Of a stretch of DNA of 64,000 bases, positions 36,653-44,924 are shown one piece after another (position 1 is the stretch's first letter; every line of letters begins with the position of its first letter). The stretch is taken from contig NZ_CP049783.1 in NCBI RefSeq assembly GCF_015710975.1, forward strand, positions 3,825,501 to 3,889,500, given 5' to 3'. The notes below the pieces were generated by a model. That model was not told where the DNA came from. It did not search any database and saw only the letters and a list, made by a program, of their open reading frames with translations. A program made the translations under genes and the position numbers. Source of the stretch: Paenibacillus polymyxa. GTDB lineage: Bacteria > Bacillota > Bacilli > Paenibacillales > Paenibacillaceae.

Positions 36653-36712
36653 GTACAGAGTGTGTTTAAAGAACGAAATTCATTTTGGAGTCAGGAGGTG
36701 CCACAGACTTGA
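36635..36712 (+). CDS. Putative 25-residue ORF overlapping the ftsA start
   Basis: A 25-codon ORF beginning MEYVEYVQSVFKERNSFW, with GAGGG 5 nt before its ATG. Its TGA stop shares bases with the TTG start of ftsA (TTGA), a common sign of translational coupling, and its last codons contain the ftsA ribosome site. The peptide would be a short charged, aromatic helix. It could set FtsA levels by coupling, or be chance in AT-rich DNA; there is no homology I can name. Confidence 0.35.
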   Translation: MEYVEYVQSVFKERNSFWSQEVPQT

Positions 36713-37980
36713 GCAACAATGACATCATTGTTAGTTTGGACATCGGTACATCCAAAGTTCGGGCTATTATTGGGGAAATGAATAATGGAACCTTTAATAT
36801 TATTGGAGTTGGATCTGCCGACTCGGAAGGGATTCGCAAAGGTGCAATTGTAGACATTGATCAAACCGTGCAATCAATCCGTAACGCCGTGGATCACGCA
36901 GAACGCATGGTTGGTATTCAAATAACAGAAGTGTATGTGGGGATCTCAGGCAACCATATTGGTCTGCAAAATAGTCATGGCGTAGTAGCCGTGTCCAACG
37001 AGGACCGTGAAATCGGTGAGGAGGACATTGAACGTGTACTGAAGGCAGCAGAAGTAATTGCCGTACCACCGGAGAGAGAAATCATTGACGTGGTAGCCAA
37101 GCAGTATGTCGTGGATGGCCTTGAAGGAATTCAGGACCCTCGTGGTATGATCGGTGTTCGTCTCGAAGTAGAGGCTACGATTGTTACTGGAGGCAAAACC
37201 CCAATACATAATCTGTTGCGCTGCGTTGAGAAAGCTGGCCTGAGGATTAAAGATCTCGTCTTGTTGCCTCTCGGAGCTGGACAGTTGTCTCTTTCGAAGG
37301 ATGAAAAGGTGATGGGTTCCGTGCTGGTGGATATTGGTGCAGGTTCTACGAATGTGGCCATTTTCCAGGAAGGAACGATTGTTGCCACATCAACACTCCC
37401 AATCGGCGGAGAATTTGTAACCAATGATATTGCCTACGGACTGAGAACCCTTACCGATCAAGCCGAAAAAGTTAAACTCAAATACGGCTGCGCTTGGTAT
37501 GATGATGCAGCAGCCGATGTCGTCTTTAAAGTGACCCGTATCGGCAGTAATGTAGATAAGGAGTTCAACCAACAGGATTTGGCTGCTATTATTGAGCCGA
37601 GAGTACAGGAAATTTTTCAACTCATTCAGGCGGAAGTTAAGCGCTTGGGTTACACAGAGCTTCCGGGGGGTTATATACTTACCGGAGGCACCGTCTCCAT
37701 GCCTGGTGTACTTCAGGTGGCACAAAGCGAACTGGCCGCTTCCGTAAGGATCGCTGTACCTGATTTTATCGGTGTAAGGGATCCGGGATACACGAGCGGA
37801 GTTGGTATCTTGCATAATGCTATTCGTTACTATCGCGGGAGATCGACTAGTGTTAGCAACAGTGGCGGTAGTACCAAGAAGCCGACTAACCGAACCAAGA
37901 GCAGCAGTCCCGTTGCGGAAGGCGAGCAGAAGCAGGGGTTGATTGAACGCTTAAAAAATATGTTCAGTGAATTTATATAA
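36709..37980 (+). CDS. ftsA: Cell division protein FtsA
   Basis: 423 residues, actin-like ATPase. SLDIGTSKVRAIIGE is the phosphate-1 motif, VLVDIGAGSTNVAIFQEG phosphate 2, and YILTGGTVSMPGV the adenosine motif; the SHS2 (1C) domain lies in between. A Ser/Lys/Pro linker leads to the C-terminal amphipathic membrane helix LIERLKNMFSEFI. FtsA tethers FtsZ filaments to the membrane. The start is TTG with CAGGAGGTG ~9 nt upstream. The upstream 36510-36708 spacer has a possible SigH promoter and a 25-codon ORF. Confidence 0.96.
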   Translation: MSNNDIIVSLDIGTSKVRAIIGEMNNGTFNIIGVGSADSEGIRKGAIVDIDQTVQSIRNAVDHAERMVGIQITEVYVGISGNHIGLQNSHGVVAVSNEDREIGEEDIERVLKAAEVIAVPPEREIIDVVAKQYVVDGLEGIQDPRGMIGVRLEVEATIVTGGKTPIHNLLRCVEKAGLRIKDLVLLPLGAGQLSLSKDEKVMGSVLVDIGAGSTNVAIFQEGTIVATSTLPIGGEFVTNDIAYGLRTLTDQAEKVKLKYGCAWYDDAAADVVFKVTRIGSNVDKEFNQQDLAAIIEPRVQEIFQLIQAEVKRLGYTELPGGYILTGGTVSMPGVLQVAQSELAASVRIAVPDFIGVRDPGYTSGVGILHNAIRYYRGRSTSVSNSGGSTKKPTNRTKSSSPVAEGEQKQGLIERLKNMFSEFI

Positions 37981-38047
37981 CGTTCATTGCTAATTATGCC
38001 AATCATGGACGGGCCATCCATGCACATTGAGGGGGAGATGGAATAGT

Positions 38048-39172
38048 ATGTTGGAATTTGATTTTGAAATGGAGAGCTTGGCTCAAATTAAAGTGATCGG
38101 CGTCGGAGGCGGCGGCAGCAATGCAGTTAACCGAATGATCGAAAATGGAGTTCAGGGTGTAGAGTTTATTACTGTCAATACAGATGCCCAGGCGCTTCAC
38201 TTGGCGAAGTCTGAGCATAAGCTTCAAATTGGCGATAAACTGACTCGTGGTTTGGGTGCCGGGGCTAACCCTGACGTGGGTAAAAAAGCGGCTGAAGAGT
38301 CGCGTGAGCTCATTATGAATACGCTCAAAGGCGCGGATATGGTATTCGTAACTGCGGGAATGGGTGGCGGTACAGGAACCGGAGCGGCCCCTGTCATTGC
38401 TGAAATTGCTAAGGAGTGCGGTGCGCTGACTGTAGGCGTGGTAACCCGACCATTCACATTTGAAGGGCGTAAACGCTCCAATCAAGCTGAACTTGGCATT
38501 GAGGGATTGAAAGAAAAAGTAGATACCTTGATTGTAATCCCGAATGATCGCTTGCTTGAGATTGTGGATAAGAAAACCCCAATGCTGGAAGCATTCCGTG
38601 AAGCAGATAATGTTCTACGTCAGGCCGTACAAGGTATTTCGGATTTGATCGCTGTACCGGGTCTGATCAATCTTGACTTCGCTGACGTAAAAACGATCAT
38701 GACGGAGCGTGGTTCCGCGTTGATGGGGATTGGCGAAGCGACGGGTGAAAATCGTGCGGCTGAAGCAGCGCGCAAGGCTATCATGAGTCCGTTGCTAGAG
38801 ACATCCATAGAAGGTGCGCGTGGTGTCATTATGAACATCACTGGCGGCACCAATTTGTCTCTATACGAAGTCAATGAGGCGGCTGAAATTGTAACATCAG
38901 CTTCCGATCCGGAAGTGAACATGATTTTCGGTGCTATCATTGATGAAGACTTGAAAGAAGAGATTAAGGTTACCGTGATCGCCACTGGTTTTGAAGGTAA
39001 GCCGAGCCAACCAGCACCTGGACGTAGACCAGCAGCTAACCCAGCGGCTTCCGAAGCAACGGAAAAGTCCTCTCCTAACTTGCGTCCATTCGGTAACTCT
39101 CAAAGCAGTGACCAATTGGATATTCCGACATTCTTACGTAACCGTTCACGCAATAATAATAACGATAACTAG
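38048..39172 (+). CDS. ftsZ: Cell division GTPase FtsZ
   Basis: 374 residues. Starts [27 protein letters not shown]; tubulin signature GGGTGTG within [20 protein letters not shown]7 loop [11 protein letters not shown] with the catalytic Asp for the neighbouring subunit. A Pro/Ala/Ser linker and the C-terminal peptide [10 protein letters not shown], which FtsA, SepF and ZapA-type partners bind, are followed by an Asn-rich tail. It polymerises into the Z-ring. Start 38048 follows GAGGGGGAGATGG. Confidence 0.98.
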   Translation: MLEFDFEMESLAQIKVIGVGGGGSNAVNRMIENGVQGVEFITVNTDAQALHLAKSEHKLQIGDKLTRGLGAGANPDVGKKAAEESRELIMNTLKGADMVFVTAGMGGGTGTGAAPVIAEIAKECGALTVGVVTRPFTFEGRKRSNQAELGIEGLKEKVDTLIVIPNDRLLEIVDKKTPMLEAFREADNVLRQAVQGISDLIAVPGLINLDFADVKTIMTERGSALMGIGEATGENRAAEAARKAIMSPLLETSIEGARGVIMNITGGTNLSLYEVNEAAEIVTSASDPEVNMIFGAIIDEDLKEEIKVTVIATGFEGKPSQPAPGRRPAANPAASEATEKSSPNLRPFGNSQSSDQLDIPTFLRNRSRNNNNDN

Positions 39173-39185
39173 TTTATATCTAGAC

Positions 39186-39228
39186 AGCCCGCATCCTCCT
39201 TGGAGATGCGGGCTTCTTTCTGTTTTCT
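39186..39228 (+). terminator. Rho-independent terminator at the end of the dcw cluster
   Basis: AGCCCGCATC and GATGCGGGCT form a perfect 10-bp stem with a 9-nt loop, followed by TCTTTCTGTTTT. Confidence 0.87.
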
Positions 39229-39260
39229 CCGCATCCCGTACGGCTAGTGCTTCTCCTCTT

Positions 39261-39327
39261 TCCGACAAAATTAGTCGGACACCGTCCCCACCGTTAGACA
39301 GACTTTGAACCATATGACTACTATACT
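39261..39327 (+). promoter_or_regulatory. spoIIG promoter with Spo0A-like boxes
   Basis: TTAGAC (39294-39299) and TATACT (39322-39327) are 22 bp apart. That unusual spacing is the known mark of the Spo0A~P-activated spoIIG promoter in B. subtilis. Three one-mismatch copies of the 0A box TGTCGAA are nearby: TCCGACA (39261, reverse), AGTCGGA (39273) and TTAGACA (39294, reverse, over the -35). The first two form an inverted repeat TCCGAC/GTCGGA. Confidence 0.55.
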
Positions 39328-39363
39328 TAAGCCTATCCTGCAAAATGCTGGGCGGGTGAATCC

Positions 39364-40350
39364 TTGGTTGTTTATATCGATTTAATTTTCTTGGCCAATT
39401 TGTTCATTGATGCTGTGTTGCTAATGGCCACCGCCTGGATGAGAAAGATTCGTCCAGTGTGGTGGCGATTGATGACTTCAGCTGGAATTGGCGCAATGTA
39501 CGTAGTCATGATGTTTGTGCCGGAACTGTCATTTTTATTTACGTTTCTAATCAAGCTGGCCTTATCGGTCATCATGCTGCTGGTGGCATTTGGTTTTGGA
39601 AGCATGCAAAAGTATCTTCGTACAATGGGTGCCTTTTACATGATCAATTTTGTAGCAGCAGGTGGCATTTTGGGGATGCATTATTTTCTCCAAAATACGG
39701 GGGAATTGTTTAATGGCATCTGGTATACCGCATCAGGTGGAATGTCTTTTGAATTGAAAATCGCATTCTGGTTTATTTTATGCGCATTTGGCGGAGTGAT
39801 GCTTTTCTTTCGTATTGTGCAGTCCTCGAAGCAGCGCACAGAAAGGATGAGTGGCTTTTTGGGGCAAGTACAGGTGTGGATCGGGCAGGATCATATTGAG
39901 TGTACAGGCTTGTTGGATACAGGTAACCAACTGCATGATCCTTTGACCCGAACCCCAGTAATGGTGATGGAGGCGGTTTTGTGGGAATCGTATTTACCCG
40001 CTTCCTGGCTCCAAAAATGTTCTGAGGGTAATGCTGATCAACTAGTGATGGATCTGGGGGAGGAACCGTTCAACTGGCAGGATCGTGTTCGTCTCGTTCC
40101 CTATCGTGGAATTAACAAAAGTCATTCCTTTATGCTCGCACTCAAACCAGATCGAGTAGAGGTGGTGATGAATGGGATTCATTTTGTACATCATCGAGTG
40201 CTGATTGGCTTGGACGGGGGAAAGTTGTCGGCAGAGGGCAAATACCGTGCCATCATCCATCCAGATGTGACGGCACACGAAGAGGGGGGTGCTGATTCAA
40301 GCTTGAAACGAGAAGCATATGCTAGTGATCATTTTACAGAATCAGGATAA
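39364..40350 (+). CDS. spoIIGA: Pro-SigE processing protease SpoIIGA
   Basis: 328 residues. Five N-terminal membrane helices (to ~residue 155) and a C-terminal aspartic-protease-like domain with the catalytic motif CTGLLDTGNQLHDPLTRTPV. It dimerises at the septum and, after a signal from SpoIIR, cuts the pro-sequence from SigE in the mother cell. The start is TTG, with GGGTGA just 4 nt upstream; the N-terminus VVYIDLIFLANLFIDA aligns well with relatives, so the start is likely right despite tight spacing. The C-terminal ~30 residues are hydrophilic and probably dispensable. Operon with sigE. Confidence 0.93.
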   Translation: MVVYIDLIFLANLFIDAVLLMATAWMRKIRPVWWRLMTSAGIGAMYVVMMFVPELSFLFTFLIKLALSVIMLLVAFGFGSMQKYLRTMGAFYMINFVAAGGILGMHYFLQNTGELFNGIWYTASGGMSFELKIAFWFILCAFGGVMLFFRIVQSSKQRTERMSGFLGQVQVWIGQDHIECTGLLDTGNQLHDPLTRTPVMVMEAVLWESYLPASWLQKCSEGNADQLVMDLGEEPFNWQDRVRLVPYRGINKSHSFMLALKPDRVEVVMNGIHFVHHRVLIGLDGGKLSAEGKYRAIIHPDVTAHEEGGADSSLKREAYASDHFTESG

Positions 40351-40454
40351 TGGAGAAGAGTACAGGACAAGGTTTAAAGACGAGGAGAAACATTCGATGC
40401 TGAAATGGACGGAGCCAGTAAGACTTGTACTATTTCCAAAAGGGGGAGAATGAT

Positions 40455-41195
40455 ATGAGGGAACAAATGAATTTAAAGATGAAATTTAGGCTAGCATGGC
40501 AACTGCAATATTATCGTATTTTATTTTTATTCGGGCTGAAAAGTGAAGAAATTTATTATATTGGCGGTAGCGAGGCGCTCCCCCCTCCATTAACAAGAGA
40601 CGAGGAAGAGTATTTGCTTGGAAAGCTTTCTTCTGGAGATGCGGCAGTGAGGTCGATGCTAATTGAGAGAAACTTGCGGTTAGTCGTGTATATCGCCCGT
40701 AAATTTGAAAATACGGGAATCAACATTGAGGATCTCGTATCCATCGGTGCTATTGGGCTGATCAAAGCGGTGAACACTTTTGATCCAGAGAAGAAAATCA
40801 AACTTGCCACTTATGCATCTCGATGCATTGAAAATGAGATTTTAATGTATTTGCGTCGTAATAGCAAAACGAGAACGGAGGTTTCTTTTGATGAGCCTCT
40901 GAATATCGATTGGGATGGTAATGAGTTGTTGCTTTCCGATGTGATGGGCACGGAAAATGATACCATTTACCGTAATATTGAGGAGCAAGTAGATCGTAAA
41001 TTATTGCATAAGGCACTGGATAAGTTGACGGATCGAGAGCGTTTGATTATGGAACTGCGCTTCGGCTTACAAGACGGAGAAGAGAAGACACAGAAGGATG
41101 TTGCTGACCTGCTGGGTATATCGCAATCGTATATTTCGCGTCTGGAAAAACGAATTATAAAGCGCTTACGAAAAGAATTCAATAAAATGGTATAA
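40455..41195 (+). CDS. sigE: Sporulation mother-cell sigma factor SigE (pro-SigE)
   Basis: 246 residues. An N-terminal pro-sequence ([46 protein letters not shown], of which ~27 residues are removed by SpoIIGA) is followed by sigma region 2 ([36 protein letters not shown]) and region 4 with the helix-turn-helix [21 protein letters not shown]. It directs early mother-cell transcription. Start 40455 is set by AAAGGGGGAG 7 nt upstream. No terminator separates it from the sigG leader. Confidence 0.96.
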   Translation: MREQMNLKMKFRLAWQLQYYRILFLFGLKSEEIYYIGGSEALPPPLTRDEEEYLLGKLSSGDAAVRSMLIERNLRLVVYIARKFENTGINIEDLVSIGAIGLIKAVNTFDPEKKIKLATYASRCIENEILMYLRRNSKTRTEVSFDEPLNIDWDGNELLLSDVMGTENDTIYRNIEEQVDRKLLHKALDKLTDRERLIMELRFGLQDGEEKTQKDVADLLGISQSYISRLEKRIIKRLRKEFNKMV

Positions 41196-41228
41196 TGCTT
41201 GGGGATATCCGGAAGCGATGGAAACGGC

Positions 41229-41282
41229 GAATAAAAAAATGCCCTCAGGAGATAATGTACATTAATGTTGCTCCTTGGGAGG
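41229..41282 (+). promoter_or_regulatory. SigF/SigG-type promoter and SD-masking hairpin before sigG
   Basis: GAATA (41229-41233) and GGAGATAATG (41248-41257, fits GGnnAnAnTR) are 14 bp apart, as for a SigF/SigG promoter. AGGAG (41247-41251) can pair with CTCCT (41271-41275) and CCC (41242-41244) with GGG (41277-41279), the first half of the Shine-Dalgarno GGGAGG. This hairpin would form only in transcripts starting upstream, such as read-through from sigE. TAATGTACATTA inside it is a perfect palindrome. Confidence 0.5.
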
Positions 41283-41291
41283 TAAGACACG

Positions 41292-42074
41292 ATGACCCGA
41301 AACAAAGTGGAAATTTGCGGTGTGGATACCGCCAAACTGCCGGTATTAACCAATGCAGAGATGCGCGAGCTGTTCACATCACTTCAGCAAAATAATGAAC
41401 GATCAGCCAGAGAAAAATTGGTCAACGGCAATCTCCGGCTCGTCCTGAGTGTGATTCAGCGTTTTAACAATCGGGGGGAGTTTGTGGACGATTTGTTCCA
41501 GGTAGGATGCATCGGCCTGATGAAGGCGATTGATAATTTTGACCTTTCGCAAAACGTAAAGTTCTCCACTTATGCGGTGCCGATGATCATCGGAGAGATC
41601 CGCCGTTATTTGCGGGATAACAATCCGATCCGTGTGTCCCGTTCGTTGCGGGATATTGCATATAAGGCGCTTCAGGTGCGGGACAGTCTGACAAATCTGA
41701 ACTCGCGGGAACCAACGATTTTTGAAATATCAGAGGTGCTGAACGTGCCTAAAGAAGATGTTGTGTTCGCATTGGATGCGATTCAGGATCCAGTTTCGCT
41801 GTTCGAGCCGATATATCACGACGGGGGCGACCCAATCTATGTGATGGATCAGATCAGTGATGACAGAAATAAAGACGTCTCATGGATTGAGGAAATCGCT
41901 CTCCGGGAAGCGATGCATCGCCTGGGCCAGCGTGAAAAGATGATATTGTCTATGCGTTTTTATGAAGGAAAGACGCAAATGGAGGTTGCCGACGAAATCG
42001 GTATCTCTCAAGCCCAGGTTTCGAGATTAGAGAAGTCGGCTATACAGCAAATGCAAAAACATGTAAAGTCCTAA
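41292..42074 (+). CDS. sigG: Forespore sigma factor SigG
   Basis: 260 residues, the normal size. N-terminal MTRNKVEICGVDTAKLPVLTN is the SigG-specific stretch. Region 2 (NGNLRLVLSVIQRFNNRGEFVDDLFQVGCIGLMKAIDNF), region 3 and region 4 (MEVADEIGISQAQVSRLEKSAI) are complete. It drives late forespore genes after engulfment and activates itself. GGGAGG is the ribosome site, partly hidden in a possible leader hairpin. A clear terminator follows. Order spoIIGA-sigE-sigG is as in B. subtilis. Confidence 0.97.
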   Translation: MTRNKVEICGVDTAKLPVLTNAEMRELFTSLQQNNERSAREKLVNGNLRLVLSVIQRFNNRGEFVDDLFQVGCIGLMKAIDNFDLSQNVKFSTYAVPMIIGEIRRYLRDNNPIRVSRSLRDIAYKALQVRDSLTNLNSREPTIFEISEVLNVPKEDVVFALDAIQDPVSLFEPIYHDGGDPIYVMDQISDDRNKDVSWIEEIALREAMHRLGQREKMILSMRFYEGKTQMEVADEIGISQAQVSRLEKSAIQQMQKHVKS

Positions 42075-42103
42075 TGAAATGAATGCTTGAATGATTCAGT
42101 GAT

Positions 42104-42130
42104 AAAAACGATCCCGTGCGGATCGTTTTT
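42104..42130 (+). terminator. Rho-independent terminator after sigG
   Basis: AAAAACGATCC and GGATCGTTTTT form a perfect 11-bp stem with loop CGTGC. Confidence 0.93.
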
Positions 42131-42186
42131 GCGTTTGCAGGACATTTTTTGGGCTCTCCCACTCATATAGTGAAATAAAGGATGTG

Positions 42187-42531
42187 ATGCGTGTGAATGC
42201 ACCGGAAACGTCAGTAAGAGCCATGAAAATTTCCGAGTTTCAAACCAAGGATGTCATTAACATTGTAGATGGACGACGTCTAGGACAAATCAGTGATCTG
42301 GAGATTGACGTACGACAAGGGAAAATTGAAGCTATCGTGGTTCCGGGCAGCAGCCGATTCATGGGTTGGTTTGGAGGGGGAAGCGAATTGGTTATTCCGT
42401 GGCGCAACATTGTGAAAATTGGTTCGGATGTTGTGCTTGTTCGACTGGAGGGATTGCATGAGCCACCGGATGAGAGAGAGCAAAAGTCTTATATCGAACG
42501 TCAGGAACGGAATGACCGACGGGGCTTTTGA
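42187..42531 (+). CDS. ylmC: YlmC/YmxH family sporulation protein (PRC-barrel)
   Basis: About 114 residues. A PRC-barrel-like core MKISEFQTKDVINIVDGRRLGQISDLEIDVRQGKIEAIVVPG...ELVIPWRNIVKIGSDVVLV matches the YlmC/YmxH family, followed by a charged C-terminal extension. Role unknown; members are expressed in sporulation. Several starts are possible (GTG 42184, ATG 42187, GTG 42193, ATG 42223); AAAGGA at 42177 favours one of the first three. Confidence 0.85.
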   Translation: MRVNAPETSVRAMKISEFQTKDVINIVDGRRLGQISDLEIDVRQGKIEAIVVPGSSRFMGWFGGGSELVIPWRNIVKIGSDVVLVRLEGLHEPPDEREQKSYIERQERNDRRGF

Positions 42532-42613
42532 ACAGCAAGTACACGTAATTTAGTATGTTGTGAAGACACAGCGGCGGCTTTTTGGTACACTGGGCAGTAG
42601 AGGTGAGAACGAA

Positions 42614-43498
42614 ATGGAACCGTTTATAGTGAATACCGAGGCTAGAGGGACTACGCCCATGCAAGATGGCGGACGTCCCGTGCCAGAGTTGTTATATATC
42701 CAATCTTGGGAGCGGCAGGTTCAGGGATTAACAGTGGGGTTTACAGGGCGTCATGGCGGTGTCAGCGAAGCGCCATACGATAGTTTGAACTGTGCGTTTC
42801 ATGTAGGGGATGACCCGGAGAAAGTCATTCGCAACCGCCAATTAATTGCTGAGCAGCTTGGTTTTGCGGCTGAAGCGTGGACTTGCGGCGAACAGGTCCA
42901 CGGTAATCATGTTGCTGTTGTCCACGCTGCTGATCGTGGGCGAGGCTTTATGAATCGTGCATCAGCTTTTCAGGACACAGATGGACTTGTGACGAATATA
43001 CCAGGCATTTTGCTGACGTCCTTTTATGCGGACTGTGTACCCTTATATTTTTGTGATCCCGTGCATCGTGTGATTGGATTGGCGCATGCAGGCTGGAAGG
43101 GAACAGTTGCGGAGATTGCGTTGAAAATGGTACAGACCATGCAAACTGAATATGGATCTCAGCCGTCCGATATACTAGCAGCTATTGGTCCTTCTATTGG
43201 TCCTGAATCCTATGAGGTAGATGAGCATGTGATGAACCAAATTCGGGTTTTAGAGCATGATTGCCCGGGTAATGATAAATGGGAAGGTTCTGTTTATTTC
43301 CCCTTAACCGGTGGAAAAACACTACTCGACTTGAAACAATGCAATCGACACATTATGATGAAAGCAGGAATATTGCCGAGCCATATCGAATGTACTACCT
43401 TGTGCACGAGTAGCCGCAGCGATTTATTTTTTTCATATCGCAAGGAAGGCGGCGTTACAGGAAGAATGGCGAGTTGGATTGGTCTGGAAGAGAGGTGA
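42614..43498 (+). CDS. pgeF: Peptidoglycan editing factor PgeF (YlmD, multicopper-polyphenol family)
   Basis: 294 residues. Family motifs: GFTGRHGGVSEAPYDSLNCAFHVGDD, CGEQVHGNHV, TDGLVTNIPGILLTSFYADCVPLYFCDP and GLAHAGWKGT with conserved His and Cys residues. YfiH/PgeF proteins have been described as removing wrongly incorporated L-Ser from wall precursors, and as purine nucleoside phosphorylase-like enzymes. Start 42614 has AGAGGTGAG upstream. The yggS gene follows after 8 nt. Confidence 0.92.
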   Translation: MEPFIVNTEARGTTPMQDGGRPVPELLYIQSWERQVQGLTVGFTGRHGGVSEAPYDSLNCAFHVGDDPEKVIRNRQLIAEQLGFAAEAWTCGEQVHGNHVAVVHAADRGRGFMNRASAFQDTDGLVTNIPGILLTSFYADCVPLYFCDPVHRVIGLAHAGWKGTVAEIALKMVQTMQTEYGSQPSDILAAIGPSIGPESYEVDEHVMNQIRVLEHDCPGNDKWEGSVYFPLTGGKTLLDLKQCNRHIMMKAGILPSHIECTTLCTSSRSDLFFSYRKEGGVTGRMASWIGLEER

Positions 43499-43506
43499 GT
43501 CCTCCC

Positions 43507-44208
43507 GTGTCTTTGGAGGAACGAATTAAAGAAGTTAACGCCCGTATCGAAGCGGCATGTGCCCGTAGCGGACGTTCGCGTGATGAAGTAAATGTGATCG
43601 CTGTCACGAAATATGTTTCGGCGGCGGCAATGGCATCCGTATTGGATAACGACTTGGAGCATGTGGGCGAAAATCGCTGGCAGGATGCTGCGGATAAATG
43701 GAGCAAGTTGGGTGATCGGGGAACGTGGCATTTTATTGGTCATCTCCAAACGAATAAGGTTAAAGATGTAATTGGAAAATTTAAATTTATACATTCGCTT
43801 GATCGCTTATCGCTTGCTCAGGAATTGGACAAGAAGGCAGCCGCTTTGGGACTGCGAGTCAAAGCTTTTGTGCAAGTCAATATTTCTGGGGAAATTTCAA
43901 AATACGGCTTATCCTCCGAGGCAGTTGCCCCTTTCCTAGAGCAAATTCGCGAGTTGGAACATGTGGATGTAATCGGCCTGATGACCATGGCTCCTCATGA
44001 GGAAAACCCAGAACATACTCGACCTGTGTTTCGGGGATTACGTGAACTGCGTGATCGGTTAAATGGACAAGCTTTGACTAGAGAACCTATCGTTCACTTG
44101 TCTATGGGGATGTCCAATGATTTTGAAGTGGCGGTTGAAGAAGGAGCGACCTGGTTGCGGCTTGGTTCCGTACTGGTCGGACGAGAGGAGGATTTTCAGT
44201 GGGCGTAA
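43507..44208 (+). CDS. PLP homeostasis protein YggS/YlmE family
   Basis: 233 residues, an alanine-racemase-like TIM barrel without the second domain. VNVIAVTKYVSAAAM carries the PLP lysine, GENRWQDAADKW, WHFIGHLQTNKVK, NISGEISKYGLS and LSMGMSNDFEVAVEEGATWLRLGS are typical. It binds pyridoxal phosphate and buffers B6 and amino-acid pools. The start is GTG at 43507, with AGAGGTGAG upstream overlapping the pgeF stop. The end overlaps the sepF start region. Confidence 0.93.
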   Translation: MSLEERIKEVNARIEAACARSGRSRDEVNVIAVTKYVSAAAMASVLDNDLEHVGENRWQDAADKWSKLGDRGTWHFIGHLQTNKVKDVIGKFKFIHSLDRLSLAQELDKKAAALGLRVKAFVQVNISGEISKYGLSSEAVAPFLEQIRELEHVDVIGLMTMAPHEENPEHTRPVFRGLRELRDRLNGQALTREPIVHLSMGMSNDFEVAVEEGATWLRLGSVLVGREEDFQWA

Positions 44209-44651
44209 TGAATAAGTTCATGAACTTTCTGGGCCTTCAGGAAGAAGAGGAAGTTATAGAGCGAGAGGTTATGAATACGCCGGAAGATCAAGAAATTGAA
44301 ACCCCAAGCTTTGATAAACGTAAGAACCAGAAGGGCACGAATGTTGTCAGCATCCATTCACAAAAAAATGTGAAAGTTGTTCTGTATGAGCCGCGTTCTT
44401 ACGATGAAGCACAGGAAATCGCCGACCATATCCGTTCCCACCGCACCGTCGTGGTTAACCTGCAACGAATTCGCAAGGATCAGGCGCTACGCATCATTGA
44501 TTTTTTGAGTGGCACCGTGTACGCACTGAGTGGTGGCATTTCGAAGGTCGGTAACAATATTTTTCTGTGCACACCGGATACGGTTGAAATTCAAGGCTCC
44601 ATTACGGAGATACTGGCTGACACTGAACAAGAACTTAACAGAATGAGGTGA
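44199..44651 (+). CDS. sepF: Cell division protein SepF
   Basis: 150 residues. An N-terminal amphipathic membrane-binding helix (MNKFMNFLGLQ) is followed by an acidic linker and the SepF core domain (NVKVVLYEPRSYDEAQEIADHIRSHRTVVVNLQRIRKDQALRIIDFLSGTVYALSGGISKVGNNIFLCTP). It bundles FtsZ and tethers it to the membrane alongside FtsA. The start is GTG at 44199, with GAGGAGG 7 nt upstream, overlapping yggS; an ATG three codons in is possible. Confidence 0.95.
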   Translation: MGVMNKFMNFLGLQEEEEVIEREVMNTPEDQEIETPSFDKRKNQKGTNVVSIHSQKNVKVVLYEPRSYDEAQEIADHIRSHRTVVVNLQRIRKDQALRIIDFLSGTVYALSGGISKVGNNIFLCTPDTVEIQGSITEILADTEQELNRMR

Positions 44652-44658
44652 GCTTTTC

Positions 44659-44916
44659 TTGATCGAGGTAATTTACTGGCTATTTCAGATTTATTCGTAC
44701 ATGATCATTGCATATGTCCTGCTGTCATGGCTTCCTAATGCCAGAGAGAGTGTGATCGGTGATTTACTTGCCAGGTTTGTGGAGCCATATTTGTCTCCTT
44801 TCCGCAGGTTTATACCGCCAATCTTCGGGATGATTGATATTTCACCTATCGTAGCGCTGATTGCTCTGCGTTTTGCATCGTACGGTTTGATTTCTTTAAT
44901 CGGCAATTTCGTCTAG
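44659..44916 (+). CDS. YggT family membrane protein (YlmG)
   Basis: 85 residues with two hydrophobic segments (~5-22 and ~57-82) around the conserved loop SWLPNARESVIGDLLARFVEPYLSPFRRFIPP. This is the YggT/YlmG family, placed after sepF in many Gram-positives and cyanobacteria. It is linked to division or nucleoid placement. The start is TTG with GAGGTGAG ~7 nt upstream. Confidence 0.88.
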   Translation: MIEVIYWLFQIYSYMIIAYVLLSWLPNARESVIGDLLARFVEPYLSPFRRFIPPIFGMIDISPIVALIALRFASYGLISLIGNFV

Positions 44917-44924
44917 GAGGATTT

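Noticed and set aside
36519-36722. 67-codon ORF upstream of ftsA
   Set aside because: No ribosome site, Cys/Phe-rich low-complexity translation, and it runs into ftsA in the wrong frame.
41195-41395. ORF starting on the sigE stop and running into sigG, with a basic N-terminus
   Set aside because: No ribosome site of its own, it overlaps sigG in another frame, and its later part only mirrors sigG codons.
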